Assembly: GCF_963678635.1 (NCBI RefSeq) | Contig: NC_087063.1 | Span: 20,156,701 to 20,220,700 of the forward strand | Source: Symsagittifera roscoffensis | Taxonomy: Eukaryota > Xenacoelomorpha > Acoela > Convolutidae | Direction: 5' to 3' | Length of the DNA stretch: 64,000 bases | Shown: piece by piece, positions 23,301 through 29,700 of the stretch | Layout of the letters: each line of letters begins with the position of its first letter | Numbering within the stretch: the stretch's first letter is position 1 | Notes under the pieces: generated by a model | The model's input: only the letters and a program-made list of their open reading frames with translations | Databases searched by the model: none | What the model was told of the DNA's origin: nothing | Program-made: the position numbers and the translations under genes

Positions 23301-23772
23301 CTTCCTTTGTTTTCGCAAAAAAAAATTTACCTGATAAGTTACATTTACACAATAGTTACAATAAACAAATGAGAATTCACTCACAGTCATTTTTCGTTAT
23401 TCGCTTCTTTTGTAATCAAAATTTGAACTGCTTGTAACTGGTGTGTATGTAAGTTTAAGTTTCTGATTTGTGAAGCTGTCGTCAGAGCAAAGAACTCCTG
23501 ATCTCATGACTGATTCAGCTATTTGATACATGAAAACTCGTTTTGCTTCAGTCTGAACGGAATGAAATAATTCAATCATGAAAACAAACGCTTCATTTTT
23601 CTAGCTTAATATATCATTTTTCAGTTCAAAAGTTTTAAAAAACGGATAACTAAATACTGACGATATTCATGTTGGTTTCGTCCCTTTCGATGTCACCTGT
23701 CGCGTAGTTATAATATTGGCGAAGTAGTTTTTGTCTGTACTCGGAATCCAAAAATGATCGGAACCAGATCAT
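2190..23772 (-). CDS. PNPLA6/7: Neuropathy target esterase / PNPLA6-7 (Swiss-cheese) orthologue, 5' part
   Basis: NTE-family proteins are ER-membrane lysophospholipases: a lumenal N-terminus, one membrane helix, three cyclic-nucleotide-binding-like domains and a C-terminal patatin serine hydrolase domain. Twelve minus-strand exons were assembled whose phases fit at every junction: 23662-23772, 20178-20259, 19981-20081, 19862-19911, 19342-19618, 17579-17638, 16417-16761, 15751-16036, 9602-10211, 7524-7706, 4017-4092 and 2190-2370. They sum to 2362 nt, 787 codons plus 1 nt. Diagnostic family motifs are PRFRKRDKVAFYGRK, KTVSARAVCDSTVV, MSPFVRQADF, GEYGRGDL and KTTVHAVRDTEL. The patatin domain (GGGARG, GTSIG, DGG) is not in this window, so catalytic competence cannot be judged. 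Introns run to several kb and are packed with repeats. The family assignment is firm; PNPLA6 versus PNPLA7 cannot be resolved and a single invertebrate orthologue is likely. Confidence 0.95.
2371..4016. other. NTE intron 11
   Basis: No exon was recognised. It contains a short direct repeat (a block with ttggttgtaca near 2745 and 2790) and an imperfect palindrome around 3713-3797. The frames at 3016-3249 and 3200-3511 carry no family signature, and I treat them as chance. Confidence 0.5.
4017..4092 (-). CDS. PNPLA6/7: NTE exon 11: 76-nt exon of third cNMP-binding-like domain
   Basis: This small exon fills the gap between exons 10 and 12. The acceptor is atttag before 4092. One nucleotide completes the AG left by exon 10 to give Arg. 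The exon then encodes SVWQNVGATRKELEGEYGRG followed by DLVGM and ends in phase 0 before a GTGAGT donor. GEYGRGDL is the conserved glycine-rich loop of the third domain in NTE proteins, so the identification is strong despite the length. Confidence 0.93.
4291..4549. mobile_element. hAT-type MITE, 259 bp
   Basis: Perfect 27-bp terminal inverted repeats: the left arm 4291-4317 begins GGGTCTTATGCGTTAAACGG and its reverse complement is at 4523-4549. It is flanked by an 8-bp direct duplication AAATATAC (4283-4290 and 4550-4557). Short terminal inverted repeats plus an 8-bp target duplication are typical of hAT-superfamily non-autonomous elements. It has no coding capacity and lies in an NTE intron. 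Confidence 0.92.
4904..5018. repeat. ATAAT microsatellite
   Basis: About 115 bp of near-perfect tandem ATAAT units with a few shortened units near the left end. Long open frames read across it (poly Ile/Leu/Tyr) are artefacts of the repeat. Confidence 0.97.
5462..5530 (-). repeat. tRNA-like SINE head
   Basis: On the minus strand this reads as a degenerate tRNA gene with an A-box-like TGGTCTGGAGG and a B-box GGGTTCGAATT about 40 nt downstream. The acceptor stem cannot be paired, so I call it the polymerase III promoter head of a SINE-type repeat and not a working tRNA. Confidence 0.5.
6210..6536. repeat. Dispersed repeat, copy 2
   Basis: Diverged copy of 1-302 in the same orientation, starting with the same gggaaaagtattaagg block and ending near aatgaccgaaagtaaac. 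The two copies differ by small indels and substitutions. Confidence 0.75.
7524..7706 (-). CDS. PNPLA6/7: NTE exon 10: linker and start of third cNMP-binding-like domain
   Basis: The acceptor tgcttag precedes 7706. One nucleotide completes the GA of exon 9 to Glu. The exon reads LVSEVPTILPKV, then ETMSPFVRQADFSLDW and YRQGDRSEATYLVINGRLR, all NTE-family signatures at the start of the third domain. It ends in phase 2 before GTAGTC. A frame on the opposite strand (7628-7969) is a shadow. Confidence 0.95.
7707..9601. other. NTE intron 9
   Basis: No exon seen. It holds two copies (about 7915-8130 and 8390-8550) of the dispersed repeat with the gctgttcgatagtgg-type motif, and a SINE at 8625-9000. 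Confidence 0.6.
8625..9000 (-). repeat. tRNA-Met-like SINE, copy 1
   Basis: On the minus strand there is an A-box-like segment (8775-8792), a CTCATAATC anticodon-region motif (8757-8766) and a B-box-like AGATCGAATCC (8736-8746). This order and spacing resemble an elongator tRNA-Met. A shared body follows, including an acaaataaagc-type block and a gctagtgtaa-type end. Related copies are at 22862-23232, 45478-45800 and 46995-47215. Confidence 0.75.
9602..10211 (-). CDS. PNPLA6/7: NTE exon 9: second cNMP-binding-like domain
   Basis: 610-nt exon. The acceptor ttattttag precedes 10211 and two nucleotides complete an Ala codon with exon 8. It encodes a polar linker (DNDEFKNVMDRARLERLESA) and then the second cyclic-nucleotide-binding-like domain: YIEAAQLFAKALGLP, TPGAVLLEAGAVDSSVVLVL, RGETAGLIPVITGEPNMFSL and VVVLSKEYFYE. 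It ends in phase 2 before a GTAAGTATAC donor. In known NTE proteins these domains do not clearly bind cyclic nucleotides, so binding should not be assumed. Confidence 0.96.
11247..11816. mobile_element. hAT-type MITE, 570 bp
   Basis: Perfect 25-bp terminal inverted repeats: the left arm 11247-11271 begins GGATCAATTGAGCAATCTCC and its reverse complement is at 11792-11816. It is flanked by the 8-bp duplication TACATCTG (11239-11246 and 11817-11824). Subterminal copies of attgagctatctcccccc lie at both ends (about 11282 and 11764). The same flanking repeat at about 1180-1340 lacks the insertion. It has no coding capacity. The 8-bp duplication points to hAT transposition. Confidence 0.93.
14120..14780 (-). 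repeat. Compound SINE-like repeat
   Basis: Starts with cagaggcgcaaaacc and an agaacacgacaaaaaagcag block shared with the SINEs at 8625 and 22862. It carries a different tRNA-like head (about 14230-14290) and ends near 14775 with a gttcgctagtgtgaaaac segment like the other copies. The central 350 bp is not shared. Confidence 0.5.
15751..16036 (-). CDS. PNPLA6/7: NTE exon 8: inter-domain linker
   Basis: The acceptor gtttttag precedes 16036 and the frame starts in phase 0 with DPKIGNPILKKSPTATHL. It encodes a charged, Ser/Lys-rich linker (KKKVKVKKSQKERLKSEE, GSRSRDVSPKMKWSS) between the first and second cNMP-binding-like domains, a region that varies in length and sequence in this family. It ends in phase 1 before GTAAGTGA. 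The SP motifs could be phosphorylation sites, which is inference. Confidence 0.9.
16417..16761 (-). CDS. PNPLA6/7: NTE exon 7: first cNMP-binding-like domain
   Basis: The acceptor taattag precedes 16761 and the frame starts in phase 0 with EKEWPVKEATNGESIYSLLS. The family signature KTVSARAVCDSTVVKMP and RVIQVIMVRMQRVTF follow. The 3' end is not settled. The frame stays open to a stop at 16362-16364, but joining exon 8 needs phase 0. The only phase-0 candidates I find are a GC donor (ACA before GCGAGT, used here, end 16417) and a poor GTCACA donor 6 nt earlier. Confidence 0.85.
16762..17578. other. NTE intron 6
   Basis: No exon seen. A block at about 16930-17050 resembles 20855-20970 (shared gtgtcttttttgtacgtcgtgtg-type run and cgcgtagaaatt-type run), so it is a dispersed repeat. 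Confidence 0.5.
17579..17638 (-). CDS. PNPLA6/7: NTE exon 6: 60-nt exon in first cNMP-binding-like domain
   Basis: Twenty codons, PDDTIYVVQSGKIVVSIRHQ, between the acceptor attttag and a GTAATTC donor, in phase 0 at both ends. PDxxIYVVxxG is the conserved beta-strand pair of the first domain in NTE proteins. It joins in frame to ...LYLFNIGD from exon 5 and EKEWPV from exon 7. Confidence 0.93.
17639..19341. other. NTE intron 5, satellite-like
   Basis: No exon seen. At about 17990-18500 there are degenerate units of roughly 170-180 bp containing gggccataactt-type motifs, related to 21640-22760. At 18538-18960 there are about five diverged units of roughly 80 bp built on aagttatttcattgaccgaa-type sequence. 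Confidence 0.6.
18538..18960. repeat. Degenerate ~80-bp tandem repeat
   Basis: About five units. Starts of the shared motif (aagttacttcaataaccgca and variants) are seen near 18543, 18619, 18702 and 18871, with a weaker one near 18790. Units are strongly diverged. Confidence 0.6.
19342..19618 (-). CDS. PNPLA6/7: NTE exon 5: start of first cNMP-binding-like domain
   Basis: 277 nt. The acceptor gtctag precedes 19618 and one nucleotide completes the AC of exon 4. It encodes a linker (LMRSNTSESYMRREPSDYFL) and then EMFYLLKSVRVFGYLERPLF and LFKFIETKHIAAGLYLFNIG, the N-terminal helix and first strands of domain one. It ends in phase 0 at GAT before GTAAGT. Confidence 0.95.
19862..19911 (-). CDS. 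PNPLA6/7: NTE exon 4: short linker exon
   Basis: Acceptor gttttag before 19911, then VAESVEQKKRMIPRKR in phase 0. The phase-2 end needed to join exon 5 gives a GTTCGT donor at 19861. A better-looking GTAGCA donor 4 nt further (end 19858) would break phase. The basic composition matches the region between the RKRDK block and domain one in the family. Confidence 0.7.
19981..20081 (-). CDS. PNPLA6/7: NTE exon 3: RKRDK juxtamembrane region
   Basis: Acceptor cttacag before 20081. Two nucleotides complete the codon from exon 2, followed by AEKMEKLKLSKEKRPRFRKR and DKVAFYGRKLLRK. RFRKRDKVxFYGRKxxRK is one of the most conserved strings in NTE proteins, immediately cytosolic to the membrane helix. 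It ends in phase 0 before GTAAAT. Confidence 0.96.
20178..20259 (-). CDS. PNPLA6/7: NTE exon 2: membrane anchor
   Basis: The acceptor tttttttag precedes 20259. The exon encodes TVVIFALCSVLAVVLGAMLF followed by IRRYRTQ: one hydrophobic helix with positive charges on the cytosolic side, as in the family. It ends in phase 1 before GTTAGT and joins exon 3 in frame. Confidence 0.9.
21312..21475. repeat. Perfect 164-nt palindrome
   Basis: Left arm 21312-21389 and right arm 21398-21475 are exact reverse complements over 78 nt, separated by 8 nt. The right-arm sequence has a diverged single-arm relative at about 17795-17900. A foldback or snap-back transposon end, or a young inverted duplication, would look like this. 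Open frames across it on both strands are palindrome artefacts. Confidence 0.97.
21640..22760. repeat. Degenerate ~170-bp tandem repeat
   Basis: Units carry a cagatttgggaggtta block, a gagaaaaatcgaaaa block and gagggccataactt. The last motif starts near 22321 and 22493, a period of about 172 bp. Earlier units are more diverged. Related units lie at 17990-18500. Confidence 0.65.
22862..23232 (-). repeat. tRNA-Met-like SINE, copy 2
   Basis: Begins with the hairpin motif gaggcgaagctgcgcttcgc. On the minus strand it has the tRNA-like A-box (around 23030-23050), an anticodon-region relic and the B-box GGTTCGAGTCC near 22990. The ends contain cactagcgag and ctcgctagcgt. It is the most complete copy in the window and lies in NTE intron 1. 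Confidence 0.78.
23662..23772 (-). CDS. PNPLA6/7: NTE exon 1 candidate: start codon and lumenal N-terminus
   Basis: An ATG at 23770-23772 opens 37 codons (MIWFRSFLDSEYRQKLLRQY, then a short acidic stretch ending TNMNI), in phase 0 before a GTCAGT donor at 23661. It joins the membrane exon in frame and would give a short lumenal tail before the helix, as in the family. The lumenal tail is poorly conserved in NTE proteins, so this rests on phase, donor and coding-like composition. Confidence 0.6.
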
Positions 23773-24582
23773 TCAGAGCTCATAAACTCTCGTAGACAGC
23801 ATCGGACAATTCACATCATCTCACTATCTGGAATACTTACGTGATAAAATTGCAAATAATAGTCAAGCAGGGTCCAAACAATAGTCAAATAAAAATATGT
23901 TTGATTACTTCCTGCAGGGCCGCTTGTTTGATACAACGCTGAGGCGAATTTAGGAGGAGCCTTTATTTTACGCTATCTGATACTATTTCAAGCTGTCAAT
24001 TTTTCATCGATCAACCCCAAATTTTTTTAAAGGCGCCTTTGCCCCCATTAACAAAAATTTGTTGGAATGAGTGACCACCAAAAGAAAGCGCAATTTTTGT
24101 CAAAAGAATGCCCATTTTAGCGTTCTCGGAGAGCTCGAACAATCAACGTAGCCGGCCCAAAAAGATCGACCGAAATGTTTTGAAAATATGTTTTGAAAAT
24201 ACTACCATCCCTTACCCACCTCGAGAAAATCCGAAGTTCGCATCTACTATTTAATATTTGACTTCAAAGGATAAGGATAATAGGAACGAATTTAAATAAT
24301 TTAATTATATCTGCGATGTCCGAATAGCTATTGGCAATTTATATTGATTTAAATGGTCGTTTTTAGATGATCATCACTCAGTACGGACGGGTGCAAGGAG
24401 TATATCTATGATTCAGCAGTTTGCCAAAAAAGCAAATCCATTTATGGATCCAATGACGTAAAGATTGACAGAATGTAATAATTCTTCGATATCTTGTCTT
24501 GACTCTGAAAGTTCGCAAATTTGCTCCAATTTAGTGAACAAATAAAAAGAGCTAACACCGCATGGTGCATGAAGTAGGGTAT
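23773..24582. other. Intergenic, upstream of the NTE gene
   Basis: No gene recognised. The promoter of the NTE gene should lie here or in the alternative first-exon region, but no TATA box or initiator stands out. The big retroelement starts about 0.8 kb upstream of the proposed start codon. Confidence 0.4.
24579..24582 (+). repeat. Target-site duplication GTAT (left)
   Basis: GTAT directly precedes the 5' LTR and recurs directly after the 3' LTR at 43508-43511. A 4-bp duplication fits gypsy/retrovirus-type integration. Confidence 0.9.
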
Positions 24583-24990
24583 TGGAACCTGATCTAAACT
24601 ACATTTTATGATTGGATAAATTAAATGTTTTACCAATGTAAAGTATTTAATATTAACCAATCATGATCCATCTAACTAACAACCCACTTATTTGTAAGTG
24701 CTGAAGTTACTTGTAATTTCAGCACCAGAGAGATTTGAATTTAACTTAGAAATTAGTTGGACTCTCCCGAGCACTTCAGCAGCCGCAATAAACCAGTATA
24801 CCCTAGATCTATTGAGCCTAGCAGAGACTAGTTAAACAACCTGAGACTAGATAGTATAAGAGTAAGATTAGGATCGGTATTAGACTAAGAAGTTGCACGA
24901 ATCTATCCGGCCGAAAATAAGATAGCGTGACGAGCAGACGGTGTACCCTATCCGAAATTACTCTATGAGTTACACTTCGGTCCTAACTCA
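24583..24990 (+). repeat. 5' LTR
   Basis: 408 bp, TGGAACCTGA...CTAACTCA. It contains AATAAA at 24787-24792, a plausible polyadenylation signal, and a TATA-like gtataag near 24854. No difference from the 3' LTR was found by eye. Confidence 0.98.
24787..24792 (+). promoter_or_regulatory. LTR polyadenylation signal (5' copy)
   Basis: AATAAA in the middle of the LTR. The equivalent position in the 3' LTR (43304-43309) would direct 3' end formation of the genomic RNA. The transcription start and R boundaries cannot be fixed from sequence. Confidence 0.5.
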
Positions 24991-24992
24991 TC

Positions 24993-25015
24993 TGGTGCGA
25001 CCATAAGTCTCGAAC
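24993..25015 (+). other. Candidate tRNA primer-binding site
   Basis: Two bases after the LTR comes TGGTGCGACCATAAGTCTCG and then AAC. Its reverse complement ends in CCA and contains GTTCGA, as expected for a tRNA 3' end reaching into the T loop. The host tRNA could not be assigned. Confidence 0.6.
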
Positions 25016-25642
25016 AAGACCTTAATAGATTAGAATTAACCAAAATAGATTAGAAATTAGACAAAAACATTTACAAAAATGTTATACGACAATAATTTAA
25101 TCGAAATGTCTCTACGACTCAATAGATCAGAGCCAATATTCCGAACCATAACAGAACTACCCGGAATTGGAAGAAGACCTCGAACCAAAGACGACATACG
25201 ACAAAGTAGAAACTTGCCGTATAGTTATATGATAGTTCGGCAAAAGCCAGAACAAACTTTTATATTTCGAATACTACTTGCAATGAATTTAGATTTCCAT
25301 TTGCAAACATAAAACCTTGAAGTTACTCTTCAAAATCATTTCAGGCGCTAAACAAATTTATTAATATACAATAACGATTGATAAAAAGATCTAAGATCGT
25401 TTTCCTAAAACTCTGCAGTATTATACAAAACATGTTTGAAAAATATTTATTGGAAAATAAAAATAAAAATTAGTAGCATGACAATAAATGGTTAGTAATC
25501 ATAAATCATCCTGTTGTTCCAGCTTCATCATCTAAAACATAACAGCAATCATAAACCCACTAATATCATCAAAACACTAAATCTTTCCTTTACACACATT
25601 TAAAATTTTATTAAAACTTAAATTCACTTAATTTTAAAACCA

Positions 25643-25727
25643 GATCATCAAGGCTTATCCTTGGATCTTAAATCATTTTCTACTTAATTAAATTTCAAAT
25701 TTGATCATCAAGGCTTATCCTTGGATC
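25643..25727 (+). repeat. Exact 25-bp direct repeat with internal hairpin
   Basis: The same 25 bases (centre CATCAAGGCTTATCCTTGG) occur at 25643-25667 and 25703-25727, 60 bp apart. Each copy can fold on AAGG/CCTT. A role in RNA packaging or translation is possible but unproven. Confidence 0.85.
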
Positions 25728-25902
25728 AAACAGAACAACTTTGTTCTCCCCCACCCACTTAATTAGTGTCTAACGACCTCAAACGTCGATTCACTACCCA
25801 ACCCTTTCTAAAGACCTAAGACTAATAGACATTTTTAAACAAAACTAATCATTCAAATTAAGATAAACAGTGAAGAACTTCGGTTATTCATCCTTCACTT
25901 GA

Positions 25903-25915
25903 CCCCCCCCCCCCC
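25903..25915 (+). repeat. C13 homopolymer
   Basis: Thirteen consecutive C in an otherwise AT-rich leader. The length may be a sequencing estimate. Confidence 0.9.
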
Positions 25916-26312
25916 TCTTACCAGACCCAGGATAAATCTTAGACTTAGTAAGTTTAAAATAGTATCTAACGAACTACTCGCGTTCTAATTATACCTGAAC
26001 CTTGTGGATCGATTTACTATTCTCCAACCCTTGAACACAATCACTACCCCTAAGTAAGATTAAGTAAGTTAACACCTTAACTTATACTAGCCACGAGAAA
26101 GTAAAAAATCATTCTTCGGAATCGATATACTTTTCTCTCCAACCCTGAACAAACAGACCCAGGTTAAGCTAACCAAAAAATCGTAAGAACTAACAGTTTA
26201 GGAAAATAGAAATCATTTAACAACCCTTTGCATCCGTCATTCTAAACCTTATGTCATTTAAAAACCTAGGAAATAAACAAACAATCGTTTTACACAATTG
26301 TGAAATAGATAA

Positions 26313-26717
26313 CAAAAAATACGACCTTGTAATCACACCTCATACACAAACAGTTGGATACATTCGAACAAAACGACAAACACTAAAAAGAAAATAATAA
26401 CGAAACAAAGACAAATAACACGAAAAAGATTTTCAAAAAATCGAAACGCATTTTCAGAATCAGAAACCAACAGTTTAGACGAACTTTACAAACTAAAAGA
26501 ATCAATAGATAAAAATTGCCCAATTCACGATCAATTATATTTCTCTGACTCAGAAACAACTTCAAATTCATCACAAAGAGGAAAAAGAAGAATAAAAAAG
26601 CAGTACAAACACAAACCAGTACATTTATACAATTGGAATCAACCAATTCGACACATTAATAATTACATATTAACAGTAATCGAACGAAAAAATGAGTTCA
26701 ACGCACACCCCAGGTGA
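26313..26717 (+). CDS. Start-less open frame overlapping the Gag-Pol start
   Basis: 134 codons without a stop and without ATG, CTG or TTG, in the frame one base behind Gag-Pol. It ends at TGA 26715-26717, so it overlaps the first 26 nt of the Gag-Pol frame. A 48-codon frame with an ATG at 26251 runs just before it in another frame and stops at 26395-26397. Composition is protein-like (NSLDELYKLKESIDKNCP). A spliced or frameshifted small protein is possible; a chance open frame in A-rich sequence is the alternative. Confidence 0.3.
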   Translation, partial: QKIRPCNHTSYTNSWIHSNKTTNTKKKIITKQRQITRKRFSKNRNAFSESETNSLDELYKLKESIDKNCPIHDQLYFSDSETTSNSSQRGKRRIKKQYKHKPVHLYNWNQPIRHINNYILTVIERKNEFNAHPR

Positions 26718-29700
26718 AGAAACTCCAGATGATGATGAAATCTTTCCTTTTATAGTAGACGCAGATACTGATAGAGGACAACACATATTTTGTCAAAATT
26801 TACTCGTAAATTTATTTGAACCCGGAATTAGTCCATGTAAAACAGAGTTCCCAGATGTAAAAATCAAAAGACAAATCATAGACCACTATTTAAAAGATAT
26901 ATGCAACATAACACAACAGTATGGAATCTACTCCATAGAATTCACCTCACCAAACCATAATAATAGAAAATATACAATTCAAACAGACGATCTTGATTTA
27001 GAATTTTCAAAAGTTTTTTCAGAATATATAAAAAGCATCCAATACCATAACTCACAAAGAGCAAACTCCATTTTCACCAATGAAGTTTTCGCAATAATAT
27101 ATAGTTATATTTCGATATTAGAAAACGAAATCCCAATAACAAATGTCTCACCGACAGAAACATCTAAACATTTGAAAGTACGACATGAGATCACACTACT
27201 CTCTAGTTATTTAAACATCATTAAAGAAAATTTCACGAAAGACGACGTTTCACAACATACCAAACACGATTTACAAAAAATTTTGGCATGGTTCATAATA
27301 GATTATTTTACACACAATATTGATTTAATTGCACAAGCAAGAAAAAATTTTAGACCCCAAAACTCGAACGATGATACCGCTATCACAGAACAATCAGATT
27401 ATGTTTGGGACCCCGAATGGTCTCATCCCGCATTTATAAGCTTTCCACAATCAATCTCAAGTCAAGCAATAGGTACAATATCTTACATAAGAGATTATGT
27501 AAGAGTAATACCATTAACAATTGATGCAACACCATTAAACTATAATACATTTTTACCCGATACACAAAATAATAGTTTAAACTCTACAGTTATACACAAT
27601 GAAAACCTCAATGGAACTAGGAATCTTACTCAACAAGATATCCAGACACCATCACACTTCATAAATGAAGAAATTGTACACACAACAACTACACAACAAA
27701 GTATTTCACCAATACGCCCAAATTTAACAACACCAAGAAATACAAATCCTTCACAAACACAGGTAACCTTACAATCAACCGTTAAACCTTCGGTTGCCCC
27801 TAAATATTCACATATGGATTACCAAACATACAGACCCATGACAATACCACCAAAAACACGCAAAACATTCACTAGAAACAACTTTGCAGACCATAATTAT
27901 AATTATACACATCCATCAAAAACATATAATCAACCACAAAGAAATTTTAACCAATATACAAGATCTCGAAATTGGGATAACCCAATGGCCCAACCTAATC
28001 CAACAAATTTCCAAACAAATCCTCCACGGGATCACAGTGAAAATTACCCATTTTTTCAACAAAATAAAAATAAAAAACAGACATCTTATCAAATGGATTA
28101 TTTATCCTCAGATGATGATTTCTTACAACCAGATATATTTGCACAAAATACTCAAGAATATCGTAGACAAGGAATACAGAGAACACGTACAAATCATAGA
28201 AATTTTTCTCCACAACCAAAAGATGCACAAAATCAACAACCAATTCAACAACAAAATCCAATTAATACACAATCTTTTCAACCAATTCAACAACAAAATC
28301 CAATGACTGCACACTCGTATCAACCATCACAAATGCAAAATGAAATACCACTCCCATATTATCTCCAACAACATGAGATAACAAGAAACCAACTTTCAAA
28401 TTTTTCTCAAATGCCAAATGCAGCAGAATCATTACAAATGACAATGAATCCATACCTTATGGGTGGATCATCAATAACATCAAACAAACCTTTAATGGTT
28501 TTCACAGGAACAGACCCTGAATACTCTGTAGAAGATTATTTAAATGCAGTAACAGCAAACCTGATTTTAAATATTGGACCTGAACCAATTAATACGCCAC
28601 TACATCAAAATTGGATACATCGACGCACAGCGTTAATACAAACAACCTTAGATGGCGCAGCCCAAAAATGGTTTTCAGTACTACCTCTAGAAATAAAATC
28701 AAACTGGAAAAGGTTTACACAAGAATTTTCAAAAATGTTTGACTCCGAAAGAAACAAACAACAACAAAGAGTTTTATGTAATGAAATTCGCAGATTACCA
28801 AACGAAACCATCAAGCAAATAGCAGTACGAATCGAAACACTAGTTCGAAAAGCATATTCATTAAATACACATGACTATAAAAACACAAAGATGACAGAAA
28901 TCTTAATGATGACCTTAACACCACAATTAAGGAAAATAGCAATAAAAAAGAGAGCATCACATCCTTCTTCAATTCGAGAACCCGATTTAGATTTTCGAAA
29001 ACTAGTAGACAAATTAGAACAAGCAGAAATCACGATGAAACTAGAAGAAACGGAAAATCTGAAATTACAATACGTTAACAGAATTGAAACGACTCCCACT
29101 AATATTAATAATATACAGGAATCAGAGACAGACCTCGTTGAAAAAATCACTGAAATACTCAATATCTACGAAAAGAACCCAAACTTTAAAGGCAAACCAT
29201 CTTTCAAAAAATGGTGTAATTATTGCCGACGATACGGACATAGTATTTCCGAATGTAGACAAAAACAGCAAGATAATCAAAATAAACCTCAAAAATATAA
29301 AGAACCAAATAAATCATTCTATCAATACATGAAAAAAGATCAAAATCTACCGAACAAAACAGTCCACAGCGACAACAGTTCAGGAAAACCACTCCCGAAC
29401 AATACAAATTATACAAGAAATCAATCACCATATAACTCAAGTTATAGAGGAAGATCACCAGAACGAAGAAACACGTATAATTCATCACAAAATCACTACA
29501 ATAGACCAAATAGTCGAAATAACTACTCCAGATCAAATTCAAACACACAACGATTTGTTTCTAGATCTAATTCCCAATCAAGAAATAACTACTATCCAAA
29601 CAACCAATCACGAAATTCATCATACAATAGGAATAGAAACTACTCCTATAATCGAAATAGAAGTTATTCAAACAACCGAAACCAGAATTACCCGAACAAT

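Larger units (their letters stand above)
20260..23661. other. NTE intron 1
   Basis: 3.4-kb intron holding the perfect palindrome 21312-21475, degenerate satellite units at 21640-22760 and a SINE at 22862-23232. Blocks around 20272 and 20785 share a gctgtgcaagtagcacagaatg motif that also occurs at 50713. A possible alternative first exon (ATGACT before GTGAGT) ends at 23385; it would also join exon 2 in frame but is preceded by an in-frame stop. Confidence 0.5.
24991..26691 (+). other. Leader of the retroelement
   Basis: About 1.7 kb before the Gag-Pol ATG. It holds a short frame at 25079-25312 (77 codons, Arg-rich, no known domain), an exact 25-bp repeat (25643-25667 and 25703-25727), a C13 run, and three copies of a tcgat...ctccaaccctgaac-type motif (25786, 26009, 26122). 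GTAAG donor-like sites occur at 25948, 26054 and 26064, candidates for the splice donor of subgenomic messages. Packaging signals would be expected here. Confidence 0.6.

Noticed and set aside
23385-23600. Alternative first exon of NTE with ATGACT before GTGAGT
   Set aside because: It is in phase with exon 2, but an in-frame stop precedes the ATG by a few codons and it adds only two residues. The 37-codon exon at 23662-23772 is the better candidate, although alternative promoters remain possible.
26380-26397. -1 frameshift linking the 48-codon frame at 26251 to the start-less frame
   Set aside because: The A-rich site is not a proper slippery heptamer for that frame; left unresolved.
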